This document shows positions 17,697 to 26,169 of a DNA stretch of 64,000 nucleotides, piece by piece (within the stretch, counting starts at the first letter, position 1; each line of letters starts with the position of its first letter). The stretch lies in contig NZ_AUKE01000010.1 in the NCBI RefSeq assembly GCF_000424585.1, positions 82,358-146,357 on the forward strand. The letters are read 5' to 3'. Source of the DNA: Butyrivibrio sp. MC2013. Its GTDB lineage: Bacteria > Bacillota > Clostridia > Lachnospirales > Lachnospiraceae. Under the pieces are notes generated by a model. The model had not been told where the DNA came from and searched no databases. It saw only the letters and a program-made list of their open reading frames with translations. The translations under genes were made by a program, and so were the position numbers.

Positions 17697-17768
17697 AGGG
17701 GAGTCATACAATGGCTAGTATTACGGTCTCCAAAACCGTCCATCAGCGTTCGAATCGCTGTTCCCCTG
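17697..17768 (+). tRNA. tRNA-Trp (anticodon CCA)
   Basis: The 72-base cloverleaf has acceptor stem AGGGGAG/TTCCCCT with discriminator G, anticodon stem ACGGT/ACCGT with loop CTCCAAA (anticodon CCA), and T arm CAGCG-TTCGAAT-CGCTG. CCA is not encoded. A perfect terminator follows 2 bases later. Confidence 0.95.
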
Positions 17769-17770
17769 CT

Positions 17771-17804
17771 AACCGAATCCATTTGATTATGGATTCGGTT
17801 TTTT
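17771..17804 (+). terminator. Terminator of tRNA-Trp
   Basis: AACCGAATCCAT and ATGGATTCGGTT form a perfect 12-bp stem with a 6-base loop, followed by TTTT. The right arm also encodes the last codons of the opposing rubredoxin-like gene, so the two convergent transcripts share this DNA. Confidence 0.9.
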
Positions 17805-17942
17805 AATGTCTTTATCTTCAACCAATACAAACCTATCGTCCGGTTGCTTGCATCTCGGGCACTGATCTATATCTTTGATACTCTTGCCCTCTTTCTCCTC
17901 ATCAAAAATGTAGCCACAAGACATGCATCTGTATACTGCCAT
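17787..17942 (-). CDS. Small rubredoxin-like protein
   Basis: The 51-residue frame starts with ATG, AAAGGAGG lying 5 bases upstream. It reads MAVYRCMSCGYIFDEE... and later QCPRCKQ, giving the two CxxC knuckles (Cys6/Cys9 and Cys28/Cys31) of a rubredoxin or zinc-ribbon fold. Unlike classical rubredoxins the second knuckle is not preceded by Trp and lacks the CG after it, and the spacing is short, so zinc binding is possible. It might donate electrons, for example to a superoxide-detoxifying system, but nothing nearby proves this. The stop codon lies inside the tRNA-Trp terminator. Confidence 0.8.
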   Translation of the reverse strand: MAVYRCMSCGYIFDEEKEGKSIKDIDQCPRCKQPDDRFVLVEDKDIKKPNP

Positions 17943-18012
17943 ACGCGCCTCCTTTTGATCAGATCACCGTTATCAATATCTCTGCCTCAATTAGTACACG
18001 TCCGCAAGTAAA

Positions 18013-18423
18013 TCAGCAGCAGATATCGCCTTCTTCATAACGGCTTTTCTTATCCCTGCAAATATAGTCCCAACTGCAATCGCCGCAAATATCGCCGCGG
18101 ATACCCGCATCAATTATCTTGTCCTTTACAAGTTCTATAAACCGTGCAAAAGAGATCTCGCCAGCTTCATCAAGGCCGCAAGCCTTTAGGACTGCTTCAT
18201 CGTATCGCTGCACCTTCTCCCGGGTGCTGCAAATACCGCTATTATTATTTGGACAGTTCTCACATACAATATCTGTTTCTGCCTTCAGCAGCAGCTTTTG
18301 TGCAGGATCTGCTTCAAGCTCTTTGATCACTCGTCCCATATGATCGGTGAAATCGGCGCTATAGCCCTTGCCTTCATAGAATTGAAAGCACATTCCATGA
18401 TGTGGTCTTAAAAACTTACTCAT
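18013..18423 (-). CDS. DUF1284 family cysteine-rich protein
   Basis: The 136-residue protein begins FLRPHHGMCFQFYEGKGY, the hallmark of DUF1284, and has cysteines in CENCPNNNSGIC and a C-terminal CGDCSWDYIC, suggesting an iron-sulfur or zinc site. I preferred the ATG at 18423 over a TTG at 18444, because AAAGGA abuts that TTG with no spacer. Role unknown; the family is common in anaerobes. Confidence 0.82.
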   Translation of the reverse strand: MSKFLRPHHGMCFQFYEGKGYSADFTDHMGRVIKELEADPAQKLLLKAETDIVCENCPNNNSGICSTREKVQRYDEAVLKACGLDEAGEISFARFIELVKDKIIDAGIRGDICGDCSWDYICRDKKSRYEEGDICC

Positions 18424-18495
18424 CTTATTCCCAATCTTAAGCAATCCTTTAAATAGTAATCTCTATTTTTATATCCCGGCTTCTCCAAAGACCTT

Positions 18496-19233
18496 TTATA
18501 TTCCACTGAAAAGATCCATGATCGCTTCTATTATCTCCACGATCAGTCTTATAAGGCTATGGGAGCCGCTATTATCCGGGCCGTGCAGGATCCCAGAGTC
18601 TTCTTCAGAGCTCATGGGTGGTTCGAATATGGGAGCATATTCAGCGTCGTCATCAGAAGCTTTGGCGCCAGTCCCTTCTGCTTCAGCTAATGCATCAGAT
18701 GCAGACTCTGCAGGCTCAAACTCCGCAGCAGCTTCTTCTGTAGCTGTTTCTGCTTCTGAAGCTGCTTCTGCATCCTCATATTCTGCCGATTCTTCTACAG
18801 CTTCACTTTCCGCTGTTTCTGCAGCAGATTCGTATGCTTCACCTTCTCCCCCTTCTTCATAAGGCTCAGCTGCCTCCTCATAGTAGGAGCTGGTATCTGA
18901 TATAGGCTCAGAGCTGTGATTGCCTCCTGAGAGGACGTTGAAGAAGAGATAGCTGCCGCCTGCCAGCAGCATAAAGGCAGCAGCCGCTGCAGCTATCCTG
19001 CTAAAGCTATATATACGGGCTTTTCTCTTCTTGTCCTTTTCAAGTTCTTTTGATCCGTTATCCTCACCCGGTCTTTTTACAATCTTATCGGATTGCTGGC
19101 CCGTAGTATCACCTGTCAAAATGCCGGGAGCATTGCCGCTCAAATCTTTTTCAATATTTTGAAGGATCCTGGCGCGCATCTCAGCTGTCACTTCGACTTT
19201 GCTTATCAGCTCATCATATTTACTCAAAGTCAT
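18496..19233 (-). CDS. Membrane protein, probable anti-sigma factor
   Basis: The 245-residue protein overlaps the 3' end of the ECF sigma gene by 14 bases, the usual sigma/anti-sigma arrangement. About 85 cytoplasmic residues precede one transmembrane helix (AAAAAAFMLLAGGSYLFF, near residue 90). The outside part is very acidic, made of Ala/Glu/Ser-rich low-complexity sequence, and ends in a short amphipathic stretch. No zinc-binding HxxxCxxC motif is visible. The anti-sigma role is inferred from position and topology only. Confidence 0.7.
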   Translation of the reverse strand: MTLSKYDELISKVEVTAEMRARILQNIEKDLSGNAPGILTGDTTGQQSDKIVKRPGEDNGSKELEKDKKRKARIYSFSRIAAAAAAFMLLAGGSYLFFNVLSGGNHSSEPISDTSSYYEEAAEPYEEGGEGEAYESAAETAESEAVEESAEYEDAEAASEAETATEEAAAEFEPAESASDALAEAEGTGAKASDDDAEYAPIFEPPMSSEEDSGILHGPDNSGSHSLIRLIVEIIEAIMDLFSGI

Positions 19234-19861
19234 ACGCCTCCTTCAATATTTTCTTTAGCCTGTCCCTGCCTCTTTTGAGGTCGGAACGGATCGTTGCTTC
19301 CTTACGTCCCAGGATAGAGGCTATCTCCGCAGTAGAATAGCCCTCATGGTAAAAGAGGTGAATCACCTCCCTGTTATTATCAGGAAGCGACTTAACAGCT
19401 TCCCATACAAATGCCAGATCCTCCTCTTCTTCAGCGACCAGTTCCTCCATTAGTTCGTCTGCTTCACGAACCTTCTTGTAGTCTATCTTGTTTTTGCTAA
19501 GATTAGCTGCAACACGCAGGAGCCATGCCTTCTCATGTGCCGGAGATTCCAGGAGAGGCCTTGTCTTAATGTACTGAACCAGCGTATCCTGAAGGATATC
19601 CTCAGCGTCTGTCATATTGTGGAGATACGAATATGCCACTCTGAGAATACTGTTACCATAATTGTCTATAAGGAATGCTGCTCTTGCTGAATGATCTGTC
19701 ACAAAGCCGACAGCTCCCTCAGCTCCTGCCATATATAGACTAGCTCCTGCCATATGCAGAGCAGCCGCTGCAAAAATTCTTATCCTGCTAAGTATCCTGT
19801 ATACTTTATCAGCTAATATGCGCCGCCTGGATACCGGCTGCCATATGAGTATTTCTTCCAT
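19220..19861 (-). CDS. ECF-type RNA polymerase sigma factor
   Basis: Residues about 60-213 form sigma-70 region 2 (NSILRVAYSYLHNMTDAEDILQ) and region 4 (SLPDNNREVIHLFYHEGYSTAEIA then a helix-turn-helix). It probably directs RNA polymerase to an extracytoplasmic stress regulon. The ATG at 19861 has an excellent GGAGG 6-7 bases away, so the unusual N-terminal extension of about 50 residues, with a short repeat (HMAGASLYMAGAEG), appears to be translated. It lies between the VWA lipoprotein and the anti-sigma-like gene, suggesting one signalling operon. Confidence 0.9.
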   Translation of the reverse strand: MEEILIWQPVSRRRILADKVYRILSRIRIFAAAALHMAGASLYMAGAEGAVGFVTDHSARAAFLIDNYGNSILRVAYSYLHNMTDAEDILQDTLVQYIKTRPLLESPAHEKAWLLRVAANLSKNKIDYKKVREADELMEELVAEEEEDLAFVWEAVKSLPDNNREVIHLFYHEGYSTAEIASILGRKEATIRSDLKRGRDRLKKILKEAYDFE

Positions 19862-19921
19862 TACTATCCTCCGCCTATTAGTTACGGTTCACAAAGGATA
19901 GTATATCATGATTAGGCCTCT

Positions 19922-21640
19922 TTATCCTCTCTTTTCCACAAGCCTTACCAGCTGATAGAATTCCTCCTGGTACTCATCAATATTCTTTAGATTCTTAAAC
20001 TCATTTCTGATATGATCAAGGCTTGCACTGCCTGCATGATCGCTATCGCCCAATATAAGAGCAAATTCTGCTACAAGGCCTGCAAAGGTCAGATTCTCGC
20101 CGGCGTTTTCCTTATAAGCCTTTTTATCAACAACATATGTCTCAAGTCTGGACTTTGCTCCGTCAGGCTCCTTGTATCTGAGCTTAAGTGTTGCATAATC
20201 ATCAGATGCTGAATCAGTCCCATTCTGGTACTTCAGCTCTATAGCATCCTTGCCATCTGCAGGTACTATCTCATAAAGGGCTACTACAGTGTGACCTGCA
20301 CCCATCTCGCCGCCATCCTTGCTGTCATCATTAAAGTCAGCAGCATCCATTACCCTGTTCTCATAACCAATGAGTCTGTAGGAATTGACCTTGGCAGGAT
20401 TGAATTCAATCTGGAACTTCACATCCTTGGCTACAGTTACCAGTGTAGATGTCATCTCTTCCACCAGGACCTTGTGGCCTTCAAGCTTGGAATCTATATA
20501 TGAATAATTGCCATTACCATAGTCTGCTACTCTCTCCAGCATATCGTCTCTGTAATTGCCATCACCAAATCCCAGAACTGAAAGGAATACGCCGCTTTCT
20601 TTTTTCTCTTTGATAAACTTCTCCAGATCATCAGGATTATTTATACCTACATTGAGGTCACCGTCTGTGCACATGATGATCCTGTTATTGCCGCCTTCGA
20701 TATAATTACGCTCTGCGATCTCATAAGCCATCTGTATGCCTTTTTCGCCATTGGTAGCACCATCTGCATAGAGATTATCTATAGCATTTATGACATCTTT
20801 CTTGTCCTTAAAGCTCACGCCATCAAGGAGCACCTCTTCCTGGCTGGCATAGGTCACGATAGACATAGTACCCTTGCAATCTATATTGTCGATCATATCC
20901 TTAAGTGATGTCTTGAGGAGATCCAGCTTGTCACGGGAATCCATGGAGCCGGATACATCAATGAGAAATACCAGATTGCTCTCCGGCACCTTGCCATCCA
21001 GCTTGTCTTCCGCCTTTACTCCCACGAACATCAGCTGGTGGTCCTCATTCCAGGGGCATGCAGATACTTCAGTAGTCACTCCGAATTTATTGCCCTTAGA
21101 AGGTCCCTTCAGATCATAGTGAAAATAGTTAATGAATTCTTCAGGTCTGACTGCTGCAGGATCAATATCCATGCCATAGTAGCCGTCTTCGATCATCCTT
21201 CTCACATTAGCATATGATGCAGTATCCACATCTGCAGCAAATGTAGAAAGAGGTGTTGTCTGAGCCAGGCTATAGCCATTCTCCTCATATTCCTGATAGG
21301 TCTCGCCTGTGGGTTCATCGTAGTATATCCAACAGTCTTCAGCCATAGCCTCCGCGGTTGCGCCTGCATCCTGCGCAGCTAATACAGGCTGGTCCATATC
21401 ATATGCAGTATCTCCTTCTACAGCATAATCATAATCTGATGCCTCTTCTGCTATCGGCATCGTCTCTACAGTTGCCTTATCTGATGAATCAGATCTTATC
21501 GCTCCTTTATTTGAGCCTGTACCTATCTGGTCAGAAGAGCTTGTAGTCTCCTGCACATAAGATGAAGCCCCACAGCCAGTGAGGGCACCGGCCAGGATTG
21601 ATGTAGAAGTGATCATTGTTACCAGCATTTTCTTTTTCAT
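19922..21640 (-). CDS. VWA domain lipoprotein, YfbK-like
   Basis: The 572-residue protein has a lipoprotein signal (lipobox AGALTGC, Cys at about residue 23). A low-complexity linker leads to an N-terminal VWA-associated domain (TFAADVDTASYANVRRMI, PEEFINYF). The central von Willebrand A domain keeps the MIDAS motif DVSGSMDSRDK, with TDGDLNVG further on. A C-terminal DUF3520-type domain follows. Such proteins hold metal-dependent adhesion folds on the cell surface. It is first gene of the cluster with the ECF sigma factor 60 bases downstream, so it may sense or respond to envelope state. Confidence 0.9.
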   Translation of the reverse strand: MKKKMLVTMITSTSILAGALTGCGASSYVQETTSSSDQIGTGSNKGAIRSDSSDKATVETMPIAEEASDYDYAVEGDTAYDMDQPVLAAQDAGATAEAMAEDCWIYYDEPTGETYQEYEENGYSLAQTTPLSTFAADVDTASYANVRRMIEDGYYGMDIDPAAVRPEEFINYFHYDLKGPSKGNKFGVTTEVSACPWNEDHQLMFVGVKAEDKLDGKVPESNLVFLIDVSGSMDSRDKLDLLKTSLKDMIDNIDCKGTMSIVTYASQEEVLLDGVSFKDKKDVINAIDNLYADGATNGEKGIQMAYEIAERNYIEGGNNRIIMCTDGDLNVGINNPDDLEKFIKEKKESGVFLSVLGFGDGNYRDDMLERVADYGNGNYSYIDSKLEGHKVLVEEMTSTLVTVAKDVKFQIEFNPAKVNSYRLIGYENRVMDAADFNDDSKDGGEMGAGHTVVALYEIVPADGKDAIELKYQNGTDSASDDYATLKLRYKEPDGAKSRLETYVVDKKAYKENAGENLTFAGLVAEFALILGDSDHAGSASLDHIRNEFKNLKNIDEYQEEFYQLVRLVEKRG

Positions 21641-21858
21641 AAGTTACCCTCCGTTAATATAGTTATCAGTAAACTTTTTCATTATCCCTCGCGCATCACC
21701 CAGACTTTAACCCTATCGCCAACCGCTGGGTATCTGTGCGCTTCTACTATATATACAGAGAGGCTTATGAAATTGTTGCAGCTATCAAAAATTTTTTTCT
21801 GTTTTAGTGCGTAATCAAATTTACACGCAAAGATAGATTCAATTGTCAGTATGTACCA

Positions 21859-22100
21859 ATCGAGTAGGCTGACTCCTACTCGATTTCGCACACGAACATT
21901 CCGCACTTAGTGCTCCATGTTCTTACGACCGGCAAATGAATTTGTATGCAAGCATCCATTCGCTTGCCGGTCTTGTGCAACAAAAAAGGCTTTCCGATGA
22001 GATACTCACCGAAAAGCCCATTCCTACAACAATATTTGCACCGACTTGTTCTCATAATGTGCTTCGCACATTATGTCAAATTAGTGTGCTTGCACACTAA
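21859..22100. repeat. Cluster of six hairpins in a 467-base intergenic region
   Basis: Successive inverted repeats lie at 21859-21884 (ATCGAGTAGG arms), 21894-21922 (GAACAT arms, inner GCACTTAGTGC), 21927-21972 (GACCGGCAA arms), 21982-22019 (terminator), 22053-22075 (CATAATGTGC arms) and 22081-22100 (TTAGTGTGC arms). No gene is supported here. The part upstream of the VWA gene could be a structured leader or a small RNA; the part before the terminator is the 3' end of the DUF1858 transcript. Confidence 0.65.
21982..22019 (-). terminator. Terminator downstream of the DUF1858 gene
   Basis: On the minus strand GGGCTTTTCGGTGAG pairs imperfectly with CATCGGAAAGCC and is followed by TTTTTTG. The stem is about 13 bp. 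Confidence 0.8.
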
Positions 22101-22107
22101 TCTTGTT

Positions 22108-22446
22108 TTACTCCTTATATGACTCAATCTGCTCATTAAGTGCAGCGCAGATCTCATCGCCGTCTATGCCGTGTACAGCACATGCCTCAGCCAGAGACTC
22201 CATCTGGGATGCAGGACAGAATATGCACTCCATACCGCAATCCATAAGGAACTGGGCTGTAGAAGGATGCTTTGCAATGATCTCGCCTACAAGCATATCT
22301 GAGGTGATCTCTCCGCTCTCCTTCTTATCACTATCGCCTGACATAGCCTTTGCTGCTGCCTCAGCGCCTGCCTTCTCAGCATCTTCATTGACAGGAGTAT
22401 TCATGATCTCTTCCTCACTACCAAATAATATATCCTTAAGACTCAT
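22108..22446 (-). CDS. DUF1858 domain protein
   Basis: The 112-residue protein has a C-terminal DUF1858 domain (residues about 45-112): ITSDMLVGEIIAKHPSTAQF, then DCGMECIFCPASQMESL, where the CxxC may bind a metal. Related domains are found at the start of ScdA/RIC-type iron-sulfur repair proteins. The first 45 residues are acidic, Ala-rich and probably disordered. AGGAGG precedes the ATG. Function unknown; a redox or metal role is a guess from the family. Confidence 0.82.
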   Translation of the reverse strand: MSLKDILFGSEEEIMNTPVNEDAEKAGAEAAAKAMSGDSDKKESGEITSDMLVGEIIAKHPSTAQFLMDCGMECIFCPASQMESLAEACAVHGIDGDEICAALNEQIESYKE

Positions 22447-22523
22447 TAATTTTTCCTCCTAAAACAAGATGACTCCATTGTACAGCTAAAATGAATTTTA
22501 CACAATTATTTAAATATTAAAAA

Positions 22524-23084
22524 TTACTTGATGAGGCCATCCATTACTATAGTTAACATAGTATTCATAGCATCTCTGTAGTCAACACCGGTTTTTTCAA
22601 GGGTATTAGTGCTAAGGAGTTTCTCCATAAATGCCTCAATAAGAAGTGCCACCGAATCGACACTAACCTCTCTGATAGAGCCTTCCTTCTGTCCCTCTCT
22701 GATGAGATCCATAATCTCATTCCAGTCCTTCTGCATCATGCTATTGATTTTAGCATAAACCTTAGGATATCTTTCAGACAGAATATAGAGCTTATTAAAA
22801 TCCATATCCTGATAGGAGTCCGGAAGACCACCCATCATCTTTCTGAGCTTCTCAGGAATAGATAAAGCGCAGTCCACCTTATATTGCTTCCTGTTGCTAC
22901 GGATAATGTCGAACATATAGTCCACCATATCACTAAGCATCTCCTCTTTATCACGATATATGCGATAAATAGTCTTCTTGCTCATATGAAGCTGACTGGC
23001 AATATCATCCATTGTGAATTTCAGATCTTTTTCTCTGTACTGTACAAGGATCGCTTCCAGGATCCTCTTTCGAGACTCATCCAT
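22524..23084 (-). CDS. TetR/AcrR family transcriptional regulator
   Basis: The 186-residue regulator has the TetR helix-turn-helix FTMDDIASQLHMSKKTIYRIYRDKEEML near residues 23-51 and a C-terminal domain with no known ligand signature. GGGAGGC precedes the ATG. It is flanked by the DUF1858 gene downstream and pepD upstream; neither is an obvious target. Confidence 0.9.
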   Translation of the reverse strand: MDESRKRILEAILVQYREKDLKFTMDDIASQLHMSKKTIYRIYRDKEEMLSDMVDYMFDIIRSNRKQYKVDCALSIPEKLRKMMGGLPDSYQDMDFNKLYILSERYPKVYAKINSMMQKDWNEIMDLIREGQKEGSIREVSVDSVALLIEAFMEKLLSTNTLEKTGVDYRDAMNTMLTIVMDGLIK

Positions 23085-23198
23085 AGCTTGCCTCCCAATA
23101 TTATATTTATTCGTCCGGTGATGATCGCAGCAGGTGATATGCTCTCAATACCAAACACCCCTTATAACAAGTAAGCTACAACTAATTACTCTCAATCT

Positions 23199-24641
23199 TT
23201 ATTTTAACACAGCACAGAGATATTCAAAGGTCCTCTTTGAAGATTCAACACCAAGTTTTTCTGCAGTAGTATGAACACCTTCCATATCAGGGCCTATAGA
23301 GATGCAGTCAAGACCGGATATCTTCTCTGAGAAGAGGCCGCACTCTACTCCCGCATGAAGGGCTTCAATCCTGGCTTCCTTACCGAACATTTCCTTATAG
23401 ACAGCTGCCATATGCTCACGGAGCTTGGAATTAACCTTGAAAGGCCAGCCGGGATAAGGTGCTGTGATCTCACATTCGCAGCCAAATGCCCTGGATATGA
23501 TAGTCAATCTGTGAAGAAGATTATTCTTGGCAGATTCAACACTACTCCTTACTGAATACTCCAAATTTACAGCCTTGTCATCTGTAGATATCACTCCCAG
23601 ATTGAGACTGGTCTCAACAAGACCGGGAACAGATATGCTCATAGCCTGTATGCCATTGGGAAGAGCAAGGATCAGCCTGTATACATTCTTCATAGACTTG
23701 GCATCCATGCAATCAAAGGTACCCCTTCCCTTTTTGGTCAGCTCAAATCTTACATCAGGATCCTTTACAGCCAGTTCATTCTTGACTTCTGTATATACGC
23801 AGTCAAGAGCAGCTTTCAGTTCTTCTTCGCTCTTCTCATCAGGAAGGATCACTGTAGCTACAGCTGACCTGGGAATAGCATTGTCTGCAACACCTCCTGA
23901 TATAGATACCAGAGATATATCAGCCTTACTATAGAGATCAGCCAGGATCCTGCCCATGATAAGATTGGCATTGCCATGCTCCTTGATGATCTCTACTCCT
24001 GAATGACCGCCCAGGAGTCCCTTGATCTCTACGTCATAAGCTGTACCACTTCTATGCACTCTGCTAAGCGCAACGTGAGTGGCAAATCTGGCTCCGCCGG
24101 CGCATGATGTGAGGAGCACACCCTCTGTCTCTGAATCAAGATTGATCAGCTGCTTGCCCCTGAGCATAGACAGGTCAATAGCAAATGCTCCGTCCATTCC
24201 TGTCTCTTCATTGGTCGTAATGACAATCTCAAGAGGAGGATGAGGAATGCTGTCAGAATCCAGGATAGCCAGGCAGTATGCAACAGCTATACCATCGTCA
24301 CCACCAAGGCTTGTACCCTTGGCCCAGATCTTCTCACCGTCAGTAGCAATCTTCAAAGGCTCCCTGGTCATATCAATATCCAGATCATCATCATGTACAG
24401 CCACCATATCCATATGGCCCTGAAGGATCACCGGTTCCCTGTCCTCATATCCTGCTGTGGCAGGGGCAAATATAATAACATTGAGAGCCTCATCCTGGAT
24501 ATATTTAAGTCCTCTGTCCTTTGCAAAGTTCACCAGATAATCACTGATAGCCTGAAGATTACCTGATCCATGCGGGATCTGCGTGATCTCCTCAAAAAAG
24601 TGGAACACTCCCTTAGGTTCCAGATTGTCCAATACGCCCAT
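23199..24641 (-). CDS. pepD: Aminoacyl-histidine dipeptidase (Xaa-His dipeptidase)
   Basis: This 480-residue M20-type metallopeptidase cleaves dipeptides with C-terminal His and related peptides. Zinc-site motifs are visible: LQGHMDMV (His80 region), SLGGDDGIAVAY (bridging Asp) and TTNEETGMDGA (catalytic Glu pair), with a C-terminal HAGVECGLF segment. The length fits the PepD family. AGGAGG lies 6-7 bases before the ATG. The rplT terminator separates it from the ribosomal operon upstream. Confidence 0.95.
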   Translation of the reverse strand: MGVLDNLEPKGVFHFFEEITQIPHGSGNLQAISDYLVNFAKDRGLKYIQDEALNVIIFAPATAGYEDREPVILQGHMDMVAVHDDDLDIDMTREPLKIATDGEKIWAKGTSLGGDDGIAVAYCLAILDSDSIPHPPLEIVITTNEETGMDGAFAIDLSMLRGKQLINLDSETEGVLLTSCAGGARFATHVALSRVHRSGTAYDVEIKGLLGGHSGVEIIKEHGNANLIMGRILADLYSKADISLVSISGGVADNAIPRSAVATVILPDEKSEEELKAALDCVYTEVKNELAVKDPDVRFELTKKGRGTFDCMDAKSMKNVYRLILALPNGIQAMSISVPGLVETSLNLGVISTDDKAVNLEYSVRSSVESAKNNLLHRLTIISRAFGCECEITAPYPGWPFKVNSKLREHMAAVYKEMFGKEARIEALHAGVECGLFSEKISGLDCISIGPDMEGVHTTAEKLGVESSKRTFEYLCAVLK

Positions 24642-24663
24642 AAATACCTCCTAAAACAGAAAA

Positions 24664-24694
24664 GCCTGCCGCTCACAGTCTGTGAACAGCAGGC
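24664..24694 (-). terminator. Terminator of the infC-rpmI-rplT operon
   Basis: On the minus strand GCCTGCTGTTCACA pairs with TGTGAGCGGCAGGC (one mismatch), followed by TTTTCTGTTTT. It lies 27 bases past the rplT stop codon. Confidence 0.85.
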
Positions 24695-24721
24695 CTAAAG
24701 CTTGTTGTAACGATATACAAA

Positions 24722-25078
24722 TTATGCAGTCTGCTTCTTAGCAAGCTCTGTAAGAGTTGCAAAGCCTTCAGCATCGTTTACAGCCATCTCAGCAAGCATC
24801 TTGCGGTTGATGTCAACACCAGCCAGCTTGAGGCCGTGCATGAATGTGCTGTAGGACATTCCGTTCAGTCTTGCAGCAGCATTGATACGAACGATCCACA
24901 GAGATCTCATATCTCTCTTCTTCTGCTTACGACCAGCAAATGCACTTGTAAGTGCTCTCATAACGGACTGCTTAGCAATCCTGTACTGCTTGGAACGAGC
25001 TCCTCTATAGCCCTTAGCGAGCTTTAATACTCTGTTATGTCTCTTCTTGGCATTTAATGCACCTTTGATTCTAGCCAT
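24722..25078 (-). CDS. rplT: Large subunit ribosomal protein L20
   Basis: The 118-residue basic protein is collinear with bacterial L20 ([38 protein letters not shown]). It binds 23S rRNA early in assembly, and in Firmicutes it also represses its own operon by binding the leader. Last gene of infC-rpmI-rplT. Confidence 0.99.
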   Translation of the reverse strand: MARIKGALNAKKRHNRVLKLAKGYRGARSKQYRIAKQSVMRALTSAFAGRKQKKRDMRSLWIVRINAAARLNGMSYSTFMHGLKLAGVDINRKMLAEMAVNDAEGFATLTELAKKQTA

Positions 25079-25153
25079 TTTAATTTCCTCCTAAAAAATC
25101 CGACATGATCCCATAGTTAAAAAAGGGATCTGATTCAAAGCATCTTCAACAGA

Positions 25154-25354
25154 TTAAACGTAGGGAAGAATCTTCCTCATTGTCTTTACGTTTGTAGCAT
25201 CTACCAGTGTAGCCTGACGAAGATTTCTCTTTCTCTTTGTGGACTTCTTAGTCAGAATGTGGCGCTTATATGCCTTATTTCTCATAAGCTTGCCTGTACC
25301 TGTTAATTTGAAGCGCTTGGCAGCTGCTCTTTTAGTCTTCATTTTCTGCTGCAT
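25154..25354 (-). CDS. rpmI: Large subunit ribosomal protein L35
   Basis: The 66-residue basic protein matches L35 ([18 protein letters not shown], then [15 protein letters not shown]). The ATG used here is preceded by AGGAGG at 8 bases. Middle gene of the infC operon. Confidence 0.98.
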   Translation of the reverse strand: MQQKMKTKRAAAKRFKLTGTGKLMRNKAYKRHILTKKSTKRKRNLRQATLVDATNVKTMRKILPYV

Positions 25355-25396
25355 GATAATATCCTCCTGTTTCTTAAATGATCTGCCTGTTCACTC

Positions 25397-25903
25397 TTAT
25401 TTCTTCTCAGCCAGGAACATAACCATGCTCCTGCCTTCTGCCTTGGGCTGTCTCTCAATAACAGCGCAATCCTCCAGCTCCTTGGCCAGATCTATAAGGA
25501 TGTGAATGCTGGCACCCATATGGGCCATCTCACGTCCACGGAATCGCATGGTAATCTTGACACGGTTGCCCTTTGTAAGGAATTTCCTAGCAGCCGCGAT
25601 CTTGGTATTAAGATCGTTGGTGTCGATGTTGGGAGAAATACGTATCTCCTTGATCTCAACAGTCTTCTGTTTCTTACGAGCTTCCTTCTGTTTGCGAAGC
25701 TGTTCATACTTGAACTTACCGTAATCTACAATTCTACATACCGGGGGCTTAGCGCCGGGAGCGATCTTAACAAGATCCACACCAGCTTCCTCTGCAGCCT
25801 TTCTGGCATCCTGAATAGACATTACACCAAGCTGTTCTCCGTCCGGTCCAATGACACGGACTTCCTTATCTCTGATCTGTTCGTTAATAAATAAGTCGTT
25901 AAT
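25397..25903 (-). CDS. infC: Translation initiation factor IF-3, AUU start
   Basis: IF-3 controls start-codon selection and keeps the 30S subunit free. The 168-residue protein starts INDLFINEQIRDKEVRVIG. I set the start at ATT (25901-25903): GGAGGT lies 7 bases upstream, while the TTG that extends the frame to 25918 contains that ribosome site. An AUU start is the known autoregulatory feature of infC, since IF-3 discriminates against its own non-canonical codon. The C-terminal KITMRFRGREMAHM segment is typical. Confidence 0.95.
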   Translation of the reverse strand: MNDLFINEQIRDKEVRVIGPDGEQLGVMSIQDARKAAEEAGVDLVKIAPGAKPPVCRIVDYGKFKYEQLRKQKEARKKQKTVEIKEIRISPNIDTNDLNTKIAAARKFLTKGNRVKITMRFRGREMAHMGASIHILIDLAKELEDCAVIERQPKAEGRSMVMFLAEKK

Positions 25904-25918
25904 GGTCTTTACCTCCAA

Positions 25919-26095
25919 GACTCAGCAGAAATAGCCTGATAGCTAATCCCGGATCCCCATTAGGGATCAAAAAAAGTGGACACGCAAGACGCATCCACTT
26001 ATAATCAAACCGTACGAAAAAGTATTGTTTGAAAATATAAACACCTGCTGGCGATGCCGCAGGGTGAGAGTGGATACTCTGCTTTGTTATCAAAC
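25919..26095 (-). promoter_or_regulatory. L20-type leader with attenuator, upstream of infC
   Basis: On the minus strand the leader contains a CACCCTGC/GCAGGTG hairpin, then a terminator: AAGTGGA (25994-26000) and TCCACTT (25974-25980) flank a 13-base loop, followed by a run of seven T. An upstream ATCCACT (26069-26075) is complementary to the first terminator arm and can form an antiterminator. This is the layout of Firmicutes infC leaders controlled by L20. L20 binding is inferred from the family, not seen. Confidence 0.8.
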
Positions 26096-26169
26096 ATAGT
26101 TAGGTTATCACCCATAGCACCTATTGTCAATAGGTTTTCCATATTTTTTTGTCTTTTGGAGGAAAGCTA

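Noticed and set aside
21682..21906. 74-residue minus-strand frame upstream of the VWA gene
   Set aside because: It runs through the hairpin cluster, has no ribosome site, and does not look like a protein family; more likely leader or intergenic sequence.
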